From Mactra quadrangularis (taxonomy: Eukaryota; Mollusca; Bivalvia; Venerida; Mactridae): a DNA stretch of 64,000 nucleotides. A program made the translations under genes and the position numbers. The notes below the pieces were generated by a model that saw nothing but the letters and a program-made list of their open reading frames with translations, ran no database searches and had not been told where the DNA came from. This document shows positions 33,935 through 45,066 of this stretch, one piece after another; the first letter of the stretch is position 1, and the number at the start of each line of letters is the position of its first letter. The stretch lies in the NCBI GenBank assembly GCA_025267735.1, contig CM046299.1, forward strand, positions 39,874,733 to 39,938,732. The letters are read 5' to 3'.

Positions 33935-34160
33935 TGGGTTTTTTTCATTCGAATCTCCCGACTGGACGGGTATTTAACTAGGGGTTTTCTTGCCTCATCT
34001 TTAAAGTAGTCTTCCATGTAGAATTGGATATAAACCCGGATTATTTTTCATCCGATTGTCCCCACAGGACCCGTATTTTACTAGGGGTTTGCTGGATCTA
34101 AGTTCAAAGTTTCTGTTAATCCCGGGTGGTTTTTTTTGGGGGGGGGGGGTTACATATGGC
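33935..34160. repeat. Two diverged tandem copies of a ~110-bp unit
   Basis: TTTTTTCATTCGAATCTCCC, ACGGGTATTTAACTAGGGGTTTT recurs as ATTTTTCATCCGATTGTCCC, ACCCGTATTTTACTAGGGGTTTG. The region ends in a homopolymer junction of T8 and G12 near 34130-34149. Confidence 0.5.
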
Positions 34161-34898
34161 TCTAGTCCATTGTTGTACATTTTTATAATCAACTGCATAT
34201 ACTATGACTAGTATGTAATTTAGATAAGACACTGAATTGCATACATGAAATATAAAAAACAGCCGCTTTTTAGAACCGCGATTGTTCACGCATTTACTAG
34301 ATGGCGTTAAACCCGCCTGAATGGAAACTGTACCAAAAAGGGTGGGGTACCAACTTAAGTAATACGTAATGTATACATTAATCGACATATGTCATTATGA
34401 AGTCATAAAACTCATTCATGGTTTATTTTATTCAAGGGTAAAATAATTGCGGTTCTATTACGTAGAATGAATGAGTTTACAGAATACGTACGATACATTG
34501 GTTAAAATGATATTCGATAACGCCCTATATTTTTTTATTAATGTAAATATTTTTTCTTAAACACGAAATACTTTGCATGTGGAGAGTAGTTACATGTTAA
34601 ACATATTGATTTTTCGCAGTAAAGGATTAAGCGTGTCTATGAAAACAATACTAAAAATGACTTAAGATTGATATACATAAATATTGTATTTTTGAGATTT
34701 TAACTTGGACTTTATTATTTATATTAAAAGGTTTGTATCATTTTGTTTATTTTTCGAATTTATTATTAACTTATTAACTTTGGTTTTTTTAAAATTTATA
34801 TCCCTTAGTGTGTATGATGTTCATGAAAAGTTCCTAGTTTTAGTTTCAAAATAGGTATCATACTATATCATATTGAATGTTATTATGGACAAGGGATC
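34161..34898. other. Intergenic, nothing recognised
   Basis: AT-rich; no supported feature. Confidence 0.35.
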
Positions 34899-35115
34899 AT
34901 TTTCACAAAAAAATCTTACGAAAATATATTATCGTAAGTTAATTAAAAAAAAGTTCTAAGCCTAAACGATATAATGATATGAATTTCAGAAAGTATTCAC
35001 TTTTCTTCATCATAAATGAATACTATGAATTGATTGGACAACGAATAAAGGTATAATAAATGTTTCCTATTTTTAACTTACGATGATTTTTATCGTAAGA
35101 TATTTTTGTGAAAAT
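34899..35115. mobile_element. 217-bp MITE, CTTACGA family, copy 1
   Basis: The ends TTTTCACAAAAAAATCTTACG and CGTAAGATATTTTTGTGAAAA are inverted, and an inner TTATCGTAAGTTAA faces TTAACTTACGATGA. Each arm is itself a small hairpin (CTTACGA...TCGTAAG). Relatives are at 41225-41285 (one end) and 58895-59145. Confidence 0.8.
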
Positions 35116-35937
35116 AACCGAAGACTTTGATGAGAATAAGTCTTTCGTTCCGATTCTATTTAAAGAATGTTTTAATCGTATTTACAAGTGTCTATAACAC
35201 ATTTGTATTAATATGTACACTCTGATCATTCAAAATAAATCTTGACGTTGATCAGATGAGTTGAATATGAAATTGCCATGACAACCAGATTCCGGTTTGC
35301 CGGGTATCTGTTTAAAAGAAATAACCAAACAATTTGTTTTAGAGGGGGTGGGCCTAGTTGTAGCGTTCACATGTTGCTATACATGTAGTTTAAAAATTAT
35401 ATTTTCAAATATAAAAGAAAACGTTTTCATAACCATGATAATTAAGTGTTATAAAGACTACAATTAAGCAGACTGAGTTCGTTGCTAAGGTTTACAATCA
35501 CGGTTCGCCATCAAATCTCTACATGTTCGCAAATACCACTCACTGCGGTTTGTACAAACATTAAAGGCTTGGGCTATCATTAACCGGTTTGGCTTGAGCA
35601 GAAACTTACTCTGTAAATGATTTGATTGATGACACATTATACAATGGGTTGATGACTTTTTTAAATAAGTTTATGAAATAATAATCATTCTACCATTGAA
35701 GTGCCTTGAATCAATCATATGCTGACTTGGTTGTTGGATTGTAATGACATTTCTTATCAAAATATATTGTTGAGTCTATACTAAATTATATAAACTCGAT
35801 TGAAACAAGTTCTTTTAATTTTGATAAACTATACTAGAGTTAGCTTCTTTGTCCCCCAGTTCTAAGCATGAGATATAAATGTTTTGCTTAATGCAACAAT
35901 GAGGTAGAATTTGGACCTGATTTGAACCAACGAAGAC
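35116..35937. other. Intergenic, nothing recognised
   Basis: AT-rich; no supported feature. Confidence 0.35.
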
Positions 35938-36159
35938 CAGCACCGTGTTCAGTAACTACTGTTAGCTAACGTTACGGGTACGGGAGAACTCAACCCGAAG
36001 ACAACTCAACCCGTGCAATACTCAACTCAAAGTTGGGACAACTCATTCCGTTAGTAGGAGATTGAGTTGTCTCGGGTTGAGTTGTCTATGGGTTGAGTTG
36101 TTCCGACACTTCCGTTACGGAACGTTTTGGAACGCTCAATGTAACTGAACACGCTGCTG
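35938..36159. mobile_element. 222-bp TIR element rich in AACTCAACCC words, copy 1
   Basis: The 19-bp ends CAGCACCGTGTTCAGTAAC and CAGCAGCGTGTTCAGTTAC are inverted with two mismatches. The interior alternates GACAACTCAACCC and its complement GGGTTGAGTTGTC. Next to one end lies CCGTTACGGAACGTTTTGGAACG, resembling the ends of the MITE at 19380. An opposite-orientation copy is at 50567-50785. Confidence 0.8.
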
Positions 36160-36219
36160 GATGTCCTATAATTACCAGTTCTGTGTCGTAGCAAGGCGGA
36201 TACCTCTAGAGTTTTTCCT

Positions 36220-36400
36220 AACATTTATGTCAAATTGAATGGTACTGGTACAAAATTTCATGTGAATATCTTTAGTTAAACTTGTAACACTTGATTTCCG
36301 TATGTGCCGAAATAATAGCGACGACAGTGAAATTTGATGAAAATCTATTACATTTACTTATCGTTACAAATCCCTGTTATATAAAATCCGTGAGAAAACT
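36220..36400 (-). repeat. Dispersed repeat, copy B (partner at 10205-10395)
   Basis: The reverse complement of the repeat at 10205-10395, sharing TACTGGTACAAAATTTCATG, GACGACAGTGAAATTTGATG and TTATCGTTACAAATCCCTGT. Confidence 0.65.
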
Positions 36401-38504
36401 AATTGATTAACTATCTAATTTTAGATTTTCTTTCATTTGCATACATATTGTACTAGAGTGCAGAGACGTATTACAATCTTCAAACGAATGTCTGCACATA
36501 ATGCACCCATATAGAGCAGACGGACTCTCAATAAAAACACTTCAAACGAAATATGTATTGAGATATAAACGTGAAATCGCATTGTATTGCCAACTTTTAA
36601 TTTATTGAAACTCACCGCCCCCTTGCAGTTTAAATTATTTATTGTACAGTTAAAAAAAAATTCAATTGACTTTGCCTTCGGTCAGGAATTAGAATTTTAC
36701 ATGTTTCTTAATGTAGTTCTGTTTTCAATCTGTCTATCTCTTAATACTGCCTCACACCTCTCACGATCATGAGTATTATGCACCCATGTACTAGAACCAC
36801 GCGACATGGGGCCGAAATTCAGACGGTCAAAGATTTCATGTGTTTCGAATTTCCTCGGTTACATTGTGTTGTACAGTTTCGCTGTTTAGACCACCTTGGT
36901 TATTACAAAACTATGCGATATTTGACAGTCCCACTTGCACCGGAGTCCATATCTTATGATCATAAAATAATGCGTACGTCCCTATTTATAGTTCCCTGTT
37001 CTGTACACTACCTTAATATCATATAACGAAAGTACAGTTATAACTTGTACACGGTAATGTATACGGGAGCGATTTTTAATTGTGTTTGTTATTAAATGTT
37101 TTAAGGGTGTGTATTAAAAGACTGTGAGGACTCTGGTGCCAGTGGACAGTCCATATTAAGACTGTTTCTAAGACCGTCGATTTTGGTGATCCAAATGGAT
37201 CTATAATACTGTATCTATACTTAACAAAACTTCTAAATAATGGGTGTTGTTTGTAGCAACAAATTCAAACTTGAAGTGTTTTGATGTAACATACGTTATT
37301 AATGGGTTAATTTGTTATTTCGCACAGGCATTAAGACACGCCTTTTTACTCAAATATACTTAACGAAACTTTTAAGTACCCCGATTTACATATTGTAGGA
37401 TTTTTTTTTATTTTCAACATTTGTGCCCAATCGATAATGGAAATGTGTATAAGATCAAACTGTCGTCTGCTTGTAGAGTTTTCATGCTTCTTAATCGATG
37501 CAAAAACAGTTTTATCGTGCATGTGTTGATAAGGGGAAATGGGCACGCGCTTTTCGTGCAAACATCCCGCGTGGTCAGTTTTAGTGAAAATCATTATTGT
37601 GTTGATATGCACAACGAAAAAATTATAAAATAGATCGAAAGTCGCAACAAAAATGAGGATTTGCCATAGGTCTTTTGCAAGGCGGTACATCACATGCAGA
37701 GGTAAGATTTCTAATTGCTGATTTTTCTGTTTAATCAAAGCAATTAGAAATCTTTCCATTTTTATTTTTTAACTCTTCACCCTTCGCTAAGTGTATAAAC
37801 ACTATGTAACATGCAAGAACATATTCGCTTGGAAAACTTATATTCATCGTTGATATTTACTTTACAATTAGTAAATCAAACATAGTTACAATAAAGCAAA
37901 CAAAATTATATCAAATACATAAAGCATTTAGTCGGGTATCGTATTTCGAGAAAGTCTATTCAGAAAGTTGCACGATTTCTTAAACTATGAAATACGTGAG
38001 CATGCCCGCTTGTTTGACATTCATTTTTGTTTAGAGGCGAAATATTGACGTAGAAAATTAAGAAGTTTCTTTATGAATATTTCAATACTTGAAGTAGTAA
38101 AGTATATAAGCCGCATGTACATACATATTGACTGCACATACATCATGTATGCATTTATGTACATTTACTTTTAGGGCGTGGGTATAATATGGACCCCTAA
38201 ATAGGTAATTGGGGTTAAAAAGCCAACAGCTAAAAAATGACGGGGTTTTCAAGATCCGCACTATTTCATTAAAAGGCGTGTCCTTTTTTCTCGTAGAATG
38301 TACGCAATGTAAAAAATATATGAATAAATTAATCGCATAAGTGGCCATTGAAAAAATATCTTACACGACTTTGTTTATAAAAGTAAATCTAGGTGTTGTC
38401 CGTTTATAACCATTCATGTGGCGAGAAAAATGAGTCTTTTTGAGGACTATATTGAAAAAAATGAATAGATTTAACTAGGGTTCGCCTTAATCGTGTTATG
38501 AATA
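36401..38504. other. Intergenic, no gene recognised
   Basis: Several open frames, the largest 137 codons on minus at 37346-37759, show no motif or splice context. A GACTGTGAGGAC / AAGACTGTTTCTAAGACCGTC word cluster lies near 37120-37180. Confidence 0.4.
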
Positions 38505-38756
38505 TTGATAAGTGACAATTTGAATGAACATACGAATGTCCCATTCATCAATCGAACATCACCTCAAGTCAGCCTCAAAACTTGTTTTAATGCATGGTTG
38601 AGAAAATCGGACATTATACACATGATATATATTTTTGGGCGTAGTGTTCAACCGTATACTGAAAAATTCGAAGACAAAAGCAGATTACTGACAAAAAAGG
38701 AAAGAGATGCTCATGTGTGTACTACTTTGGAATGGCAGCCATATTGGAACCGTTAA
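38505..38756 (+). other. Unrecognised 83-codon open frame
   Basis: The second half has coding-like composition (KTCFNAWLRKSDI, TEKFEDKSRLLTKKERD, TLEWQPYWNR before a TAA). No splice sites, start context or family were established. Confidence 0.2.
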
Positions 38757-39006
38757 ATCATTGACGCACGTTTTCAATAGGGCTGTTAATCTAAACGTAT
38801 GCATTTTCGTCGATGGATTAAACCTGACTACATTGTGACAGGAATTTTAATGAAGTGAACATTTTTTATATCTGGTGTCAACTTACTCATGCACTACCAT
38901 TCACTATTTGTTAGTTTGAATGAGAATCGAAATACGAATGATCATGCAGGATTGAAAGCACATTTCATCATTACTTGAAGAAAATGCGTGAGAAATGTTG
39001 TGAGGA

Positions 39007-39765
39007 CAGAGCTCGAATTTAACGAAAATTGGACCTACAAATGTTTAAGAGTTGATTTTATTTCAACATGCGTAATGAAAAAATCACTCGAATTTATTCT
39101 CAAAATTTTAATAGCATACATAGTTACTATTAATGTATGCAATATAAAAGCAGCATAGTGCTATATGTTATTAAAGGTAAAACGAGGGCGTTATGCCTCA
39201 GTCCCACAAAATCGTAGCTTGTTGCGGACCCGTACGTGCAGACAGTCGTAGATCGCGGGAAGCCTTGCGTATTAAGGGTACGCTCATGGCACAAAACAAC
39301 ACACCCGTACAGAGCTCTAGCTGAAAGATATGCAAGTTTAATTCATATTCAGTCACGATTTAGTGCACGATTTGACTTTGAAACCAATACGTGTATCCTG
39401 GGCTCATCTCACGGACTCTGGCAAAAACGTAACAGTCCGTACGCGTACGCAAGAGTTCGTACGGGTCCTTGCTGAGTTTGATCGCACGGCGCCCGTACGG
39501 TGCCTTCACGGCTATTTTTATGTTTATGGGATTGTAGCTTTATTGTGGGATAGGCAAAGAATATCGAACATGTTTTTACTGTGACTCTTTAATTAATACT
39601 ATTGATCTATCTTAATTGCCGTTTGAATGCTGATTTGAGCCTCATTTGTACAGACAAATTATTTTGTTTTCTACGATTTCAACTCACGAAAATTTGCGAG
39701 TTTATGTAAAAGTTACACGAAATTTTCAAAATTCAGCTTAAATGCGAGCTTAAATTAGAGCACTG
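39007..39765. mobile_element. hAT-type element, GCGAG family, copy 2, with a nested insertion
   Basis: Starts CAGAGCTCGAATTTAACG and ends AAATTAGAGCACTG. It follows copy 1 (20054-20443) throughout (GGGATAGGCAAAGAATATCGAAC, TTTCAACTCACGAAAATTTGCGAG), except that about 350 bp at 39190-39540 are absent from copy 1. The ends are decayed. Confidence 0.75.
39190..39540. mobile_element. GC-rich insertion nested in hAT copy 2
   Basis: Copy 1 lacks this block, so it arrived later. It contains several CGTACG-type words (GACCCGTACGTGC, CCGTACGCGTACGC, GCCCGTACGGTGCC). Its exact ends and family are not resolved. Confidence 0.6.
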
Positions 39766-39954
39766 TATGAGATAATAGCATTTTATGGATGTGCATCACT
39801 GCTACCTTTCTGCTGTATAAAAGATGATATCCAGAAAATTCTGAACATAGACCGAGGTTATATAACTTGGAATTGAACACAGAACGCAATTTTTATATTC
39901 ATTTTTTATATAACTGGATTTCTTTGACAAAGAAATTCATCTTTAACAGGGAGT

Positions 39955-40035
39955 TAACGCCTTAGCAACACAACGCAGAGCTGGCTGTCCAATGATTACC
40001 AGTCCAGCGTCGCAACCGCTCGGCCACCCCCGCAT
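39955..40035 (-). mobile_element. SINE-related fragment, antisense
   Basis: The plus strand reads GAGTTAACGCCTTAGCAACAC (SINE tail), and soon CGCAACCGCTCGGCCACCCC, the complement of a tRNA-like GGTGGCCGAGCGGTTGCG A box. The body between them is very short, suggesting an internal deletion. Confidence 0.5.
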
Positions 40036-41224
40036 CTAATAAAATACATGTAGTTAAAATATCTTAACTAAGTACATGTCTATAATACAAATAAAAATAC
40101 TTGAAGTTAGAGGATTGAGTTATTGAATTGTTTGTTATTAAATTGGCTTATGACAGCTTATGAATAAATGTAAGAAATGCCTCTAATGTATCCTGTATTC
40201 ATAGTACGCCCATTTTGTCAATAGAATGCTAGGCTTGCTAGAGACGAGTTATTTCTATAATAGATCAATTTAAAAAACGTTTTGGAGAAAAATTAGTTTT
40301 TTAAGACGAAGAGCCCTGTTGTTTTGACGTCTAGTACACTACAGGTCCAAAATAAAGACCAACCTAGTTGTTATTGCAAAATTTATGCACTTTTTGGCGT
40401 GTTAAGTCTCAATTGCCTAATTTGAGCAGAAAATGGTCCCGATATTAAGACCACCCCGCGATTGAGACCGTCGAGTTTTGATGTTCTTTTTAGTGAATCT
40501 TTATTGTAATGTTTTACGGTAACCGTCAGCTCAGCTTTACCTTTTACAATCCAGATAGGTGGATAAATATTAATTTATAATTATTCAATTCAAGAAAATG
40601 AATTTCAAATTAATGATATGCGAAAAATCATAATTAATGTTCATATATTTTTTTGCATTTCAAACATATTTTTTTCGTAATTTCCATTACTGACACCGAC
40701 CAAGGCCCTCTTTTCTTCTATTTTAAAACTTTTCGCCAATTTAATGTATTTTCGCTCAATACCGCTAATTCAATCAAATAAACGTAAACATTTAGATAAA
40801 CATCTATGAATACCTTGTTTTTGTTGTTGTTTTTTTAAACGCTGTTGGAACGCACATTAGCCATAATAATTTTATACTGCGTAAACATGAAATTCAAATA
40901 CTCTCACAGCTTCCGACTTTAAAGCAATTAAAGATTATTTTGAATAGGTATCAATGCCCAATTTCAAAACCATCACATAATTATTATACAGCCAAACCCT
41001 GGGGATATTATTTATGTCATAATTTATTACGACGGTACCCGAATACATGCACGTCGGGTAAATGAATTAGTAATTTGTATGTAAGTTTATGGGTTAGCAA
41101 AACAAGGCAACACCCCGCGTCTTTAACGCCTTTAAAGAGAAATAAATGGCTGTACAAATGACGCATGCGCACTGACGAAGATTTTTTAGCCTAGTCATGT
41201 TCAAGGAGTGCGTGCATGTTTTAA
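40036..41224. other. Intergenic, no gene recognised
   Basis: AT-rich. A cluster of AAGACC / GAGACCGTC words at 40330-40480 resembles the ends of pogo-type MITEs, but no pair of ends was found. Confidence 0.35.
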
Positions 41225-41285
41225 CGGTAACGACACTGTAAGCGTTTTCACAAAGTATCTTACGACAAAAATCATCGTAAGTCAG
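41225..41285. mobile_element. CTTACGA-family MITE end
   Basis: GTTTTCACAAAGTATCTTACG and CATCGTAAGTCAG match one end of the elements at 34899-35115 and 58895-59145. The opposite end is missing. Confidence 0.55.
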
Positions 41286-41850
41286 ACGAAGGAAATGTTT
41301 TATAAAATTTTTTTACGGAGTTTTAATAGATTTGTAATTTGATATACAGTACCTATCAGAAGTTTGGAGAAATTTTTTTTACTACAATTCTTGAATTTTG
41401 ATGATTATTTTTGTAGAATCATTGTTTTTAATATATTTAGGTATTAAATTTAAGTAGCTCTTCAGTAGGTCTACTAAGTAAAAATGTCTTCAGACTACCG
41501 ATGGGTACTATAGGCATACAGTATGCACTTTCTTGTTAACCTACAGAATATATGTTTATTAAAGTGTGTTTTGTCTGCAGATCGTTTGCGACTATCTTGT
41601 GAGATGGAATTACCATAATCGTTGTTTTTGTGTAAAATAGATCTACTGAACTTAAAAAGTAATTGATTTAGGATGACCACTTGTGATTGGGTTAATATCA
41701 AAACACAAATTTTGGCCAATTTTTACAATAATATCATAGTGTCAACGAATTTGTGAACCTGCCCTTCTGGCAACTTTACATAATCAACTGTACAACTTGA
41801 CTGTGTTTGATATGTGTGAGTAAAATATCAAAACGAACAAGCGTCTTTTC

Positions 41851-42252
41851 CAGGGCCGCGAACGAATACAAATTTTGATGTTCGAATAATATTCGAATAT
41901 TCGTTTTTAAAAAGTTAGAAAATATCCCAAGTATATTTTAAAATGCCTCATAATACGATTACATGTCCGGCTTTATATACCAGAACACCATACGAATTCG
42001 GTTTGTATAGAATTAACAATATCCTGAATTTCAATGAAATATTTTGAATAAATTTTGATTAGCCATTTTTTCATAATCGAGTCTGGGGTTTAGTTTTACT
42101 TTTCTTCAAATAATTAACAGCAAAAGTCAATTGCGATAACAAAATTTATAAGGCCGATTTTTATGTTGAGAATTTCGAATATTCGTATTCGTTTTTCAAC
42201 ATTCGAAATATTCGCTGACGTTCCAAATGTTCGAATAATTTTCTCGGCCCTA
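41851..42252. mobile_element. 402-bp hAT-type element with CGAATATTCG words
   Basis: Starts CAGGGCCGCGAACGAATAC and ends AATTTTCTCGGCCCTA. It is flanked by GTCTTTTC (41843-41850) and GTTTTTTC (42253-42260), an 8-bp duplication with one mismatch. TTCGAATA and GAATATTCG words fill both subterminal zones. It has no transposase frame. Confidence 0.8.
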
Positions 42253-42605
42253 GTTTTTTCGGCACAGCTGTATAAGTCAACTTTTGCCCTTTATTTCTTC
42301 CAATTTGCTCTATCATACCTGTTTGTTCAATGAAATCATTCTCTACCGGAATAAAGAAATTAAAAAATATGGTACCATTGGTTATTTGTGTTACAAACAG
42401 GTGCGCAGCACGGGCGGTAGTTTCTGACTACGAGTATTTACTCTGTGTATAATGGGTGACTCACTATGCTAATTGGTTATACATTAGCCATGGTGCGCTC
42501 CTGGCGGAAAGACTGAACAGTGAATATGACTATTTATGCTTCAAACAAAATTAATCCTGCATAGCACCGAATATCTTTAGAAAGATACTTCTTGTTTGGG
42601 ATAAC
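42253..42605. mobile_element. Third copy of the 12-13.5-kb inverted-repeat family
   Basis: It matches the left arm of 12020-13510 in reverse: GCACAGCTG, CTTTTGCCCTTTATTTCTTCC, TTTACTCTGTGTATAATGGGTGACTCA, then the AATATCTTT terminal palindrome near 42570-42590. It keeps the ~400-bp middle that the right arm at 13.3 kb has lost. The hAT element above abuts its start. Confidence 0.65.
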
Positions 42606-43636
42606 GTGGTTTACCAACTCCTTCCAATAAGTAACCTACATGTATATAATCACAGTTTATTGTAAATAATTTAATGAACACACCTCAACTAAATCAAGTT
42701 TAATATGACGATATCTTAATCAAGATATCATTATGTCTTTACGTGAAAATCGTGATACATATCAAACATCCCCACTGTGTTTATGAATAGGGCGAATTGT
42801 TGTCGTTTTACTATTTCGCGTGCTCATTCTCATTAAATATTCATTCAATCATTTACGTAAGACCAAGCCTCTGTTCAGGGTGTGGTGACAGTGATCAAAA
42901 ATATGCATCATAATAAAGCACACCTATATAATTATTTATTAATTTATTACAAGGGAATAACAAGAAAGAGCACTGATGCAAAGCATCAAAGGGCGTCCAA
43001 AAAAATGTTTAAAAGTAAGATATGTACTAAAGGATAATAAATTAGGAGAACAGATCTTGTTGGTTAAGGTTAGCATATTCAATAATTTAATTCGATAAAT
43101 ACGTTTTGATTAATTGTTAACTACACTGTAATTAAAAAATGGGTGAAAATTTATTATAAATGTAAATTAAAAACATCGCAATCTCAATTTTCTACTTTTT
43201 AGTATCTTTTTTGCCATTTCTTAAACAATGTTTTTATCTAGATCTTATAATTTCTTAAAATGGCATTATTCAATTACATAATATATCACAATATCATCTT
43301 AAACGTTGTAAATAAAAACAATATCAACAAAACACGCAGGCAATACAGTCAATTTTTATCCCTTCTTCAATTACTTCTTATTTAAGAACATAATCGCCCT
43401 TTATCTTACTCGTCAGTTAAGGGCACTTTATTTAACTCGAGAGTTAAGCGGTCAATGACCCTTATTAATCGGAATGATCGGCTATTATGCCATACGAAAA
43501 GGTCCGAGATTTTGCAGTTGCCCTTTCACAAAATCTGATTTCATTCCATAAGGGGCGTACGTCTCGCTTCGGCGCGGACACCAATTTAATCGAGTTTTTC
43601 TACACCCGTGTGGTAATATCCCATTATACAGTATAA
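42606..43636. other. Intergenic, no gene recognised
   Basis: AT-rich, with no supported gene. GTTAAGGGCACTTTATTTAACTCGAGAGTTAAG near 43418-43447 is an irregular inverted patch. Confidence 0.35.
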
Positions 43637-43695
43637 CCTCTACAATCCGAACACCTCTGGAACCGAATGAAATGTTCGGATTTTTTAATATGTCT
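43637..43695. mobile_element. Pogo/Tc1-type MITE end
   Basis: TACAGTATAACCTCTACAAT, CCGAACACCTCTGGAACCGAA resembles a pogo-like terminus after a TA. The other end is not found nearby. A related TTCGGATAATCC patch occurs at 60560-60600. Confidence 0.45.
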
Positions 43696-43759
43696 CAAGA
43701 ATTGTTAAAACATGATAATTTATATGCTTCTGTTTTTTACATGTATGCGGTGATTAATA

Positions 43760-43950
43760 TAGTACACTACAACCTCTTTTGAGCAACACCCACTAAGAGG
43801 GACTAAAGACTTTAGTGTGTTGCTACTCGGAGATTTATGCTGTGCAGAGGTTAAAATCAATTTGAATTACATCTAAGGGAATATCAAAAGTTGTTGTTGT
43901 GCAGAGGATTTGCTCTGTAGAGGGCAGCTCTGCAGAGGTTATACTGTATA
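43760..43950. mobile_element. Pogo/Tc1-type MITE, AACCTC family, copy 1
   Basis: The ends TAGTACACTACAACCTC and GAGGTTATACTGTATA are inverted and abut TA. The interior has TTGAGCAACACCCACTAAGAGG and GCAGAGGATTTGCTCTG words. The inverted relative is 62059-62238. Confidence 0.7.
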
Positions 43951-43977
43951 TCGTATATAAGATATTCTGATACAATG

Positions 43978-44052
43978 ATACGGGGCCGTATCCTTGGCGC
44001 AGTTCCAGGACTTCAAAGCGTTGGTCCTGTGTTCGATTCTGGACGTGGATGG
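43978..44052 (+). mobile_element. tRNA-like SINE head
   Basis: CGTATCCTTGGCGCAGTTCCAG and CCTGTGTTCGATTCTGGACG are A- and B-box-like at normal spacing. There is no clear tRNA fold. Confidence 0.4.
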
Positions 44053-44900
44053 TTAAACCTTTGCATAAATAAATCGATATTTAATATCGATTTTATTTTA
44101 ACTGTCGAATTGCCATGGAACCATCCCCAGTTAAGCCCCTTTTCGCCATACCCTTCGGGAAACTAGATTCGAATACCTTCGTGTAGTCTGCCATGTGCCA
44201 TAGACATGAGTTGACATGACATTTCTCTGTTTTCTCTGTAAACCATTAGAAGACATTCAATCCGCAAATTGTAATTATAAACGAAACGATGACATGCATG
44301 CAAGTTTATATCCCCATGATAATTAGAAATTATGATAACATGTTTTTTATATAAATGTATACATGTATTTACGTGCCTGACTGAATATAGTCAGCCTTTA
44401 GATTTTCAAATGAATATTTATAAAGCAAGAATAATATTATTGATTTATGCATTTTAAACTTCATTTAATTTACTTGCGAGCATGCTATAAAAATATGCTC
44501 ATTAATTCAAACGATCATTTTATTTAAATTTTTTTTGATACTTGGGTACATACTGCTTTAGAGTGAAATTTATTGTTCTTTATATTTGTCTCAAAGTCAA
44601 AGAAACGACCTTGAGGTATCAGTTATTCGAGTGCTTTCATAGTATGAAGAAATTTATAACGTATACGTTCAAATTATTAAGTTTTTAATTGAAATAAAAT
44701 GTGTGCCTCCGTTTTCAAAAAAAGATAACAATCAGTTTTATGTGTGAAATGGAGCAACACACATATTTTCACTGCGGTGAAAATACATGTATAAAATTTA
44801 TATTTGCATCGTTTATTTTCATTAAATAACGCGACGTTTCACCGTAAATCGTGAAAGAAACACATATCCTGACTAGTAATGTTATCTTTTTTAATTTCAG

Positions 44901-45066
44901 ACAGAGCAGCATAAATATCATTACACACTAAAGGAACGTACAGTAAAATCTATAGAAAGCAAAATGGACACACAACTAATAGAAGACAATAAAATCAAAT
45001 ACCAAGTGACAAGAAAGAAATCAAACGAATTATTAAGAAACACCATCGCTTTTGTCATAGCATTAG
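44901..45066 (+). CDS. Exon 1 (first recognised): N-terminus and start of hydrophobic segment
   Basis: An acceptor TTTAATTTCAG precedes 44901 and the donor is GTAAGA at 45067. The Met at 44964 is the first ATG, but no stop separates it from the acceptor. The protein could therefore start in an earlier exon and carry 21 more residues here. Coding ends in phase 1. Residues 1-25 are charged and basic near the membrane (RKKSNELLR). Confidence 0.8.

Noticed and set aside
37346..37759. 137-codon minus open frame as a gene
   Set aside because: It lies in AT-rich DNA, with no family, splice or start evidence, and is overlapped by another open frame on plus.
39236..39584. Open frames of 73-79 codons as genes
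   Set aside because: They lie in a GC-rich insertion nested in a hAT copy, with two overlapping frames and no motif.
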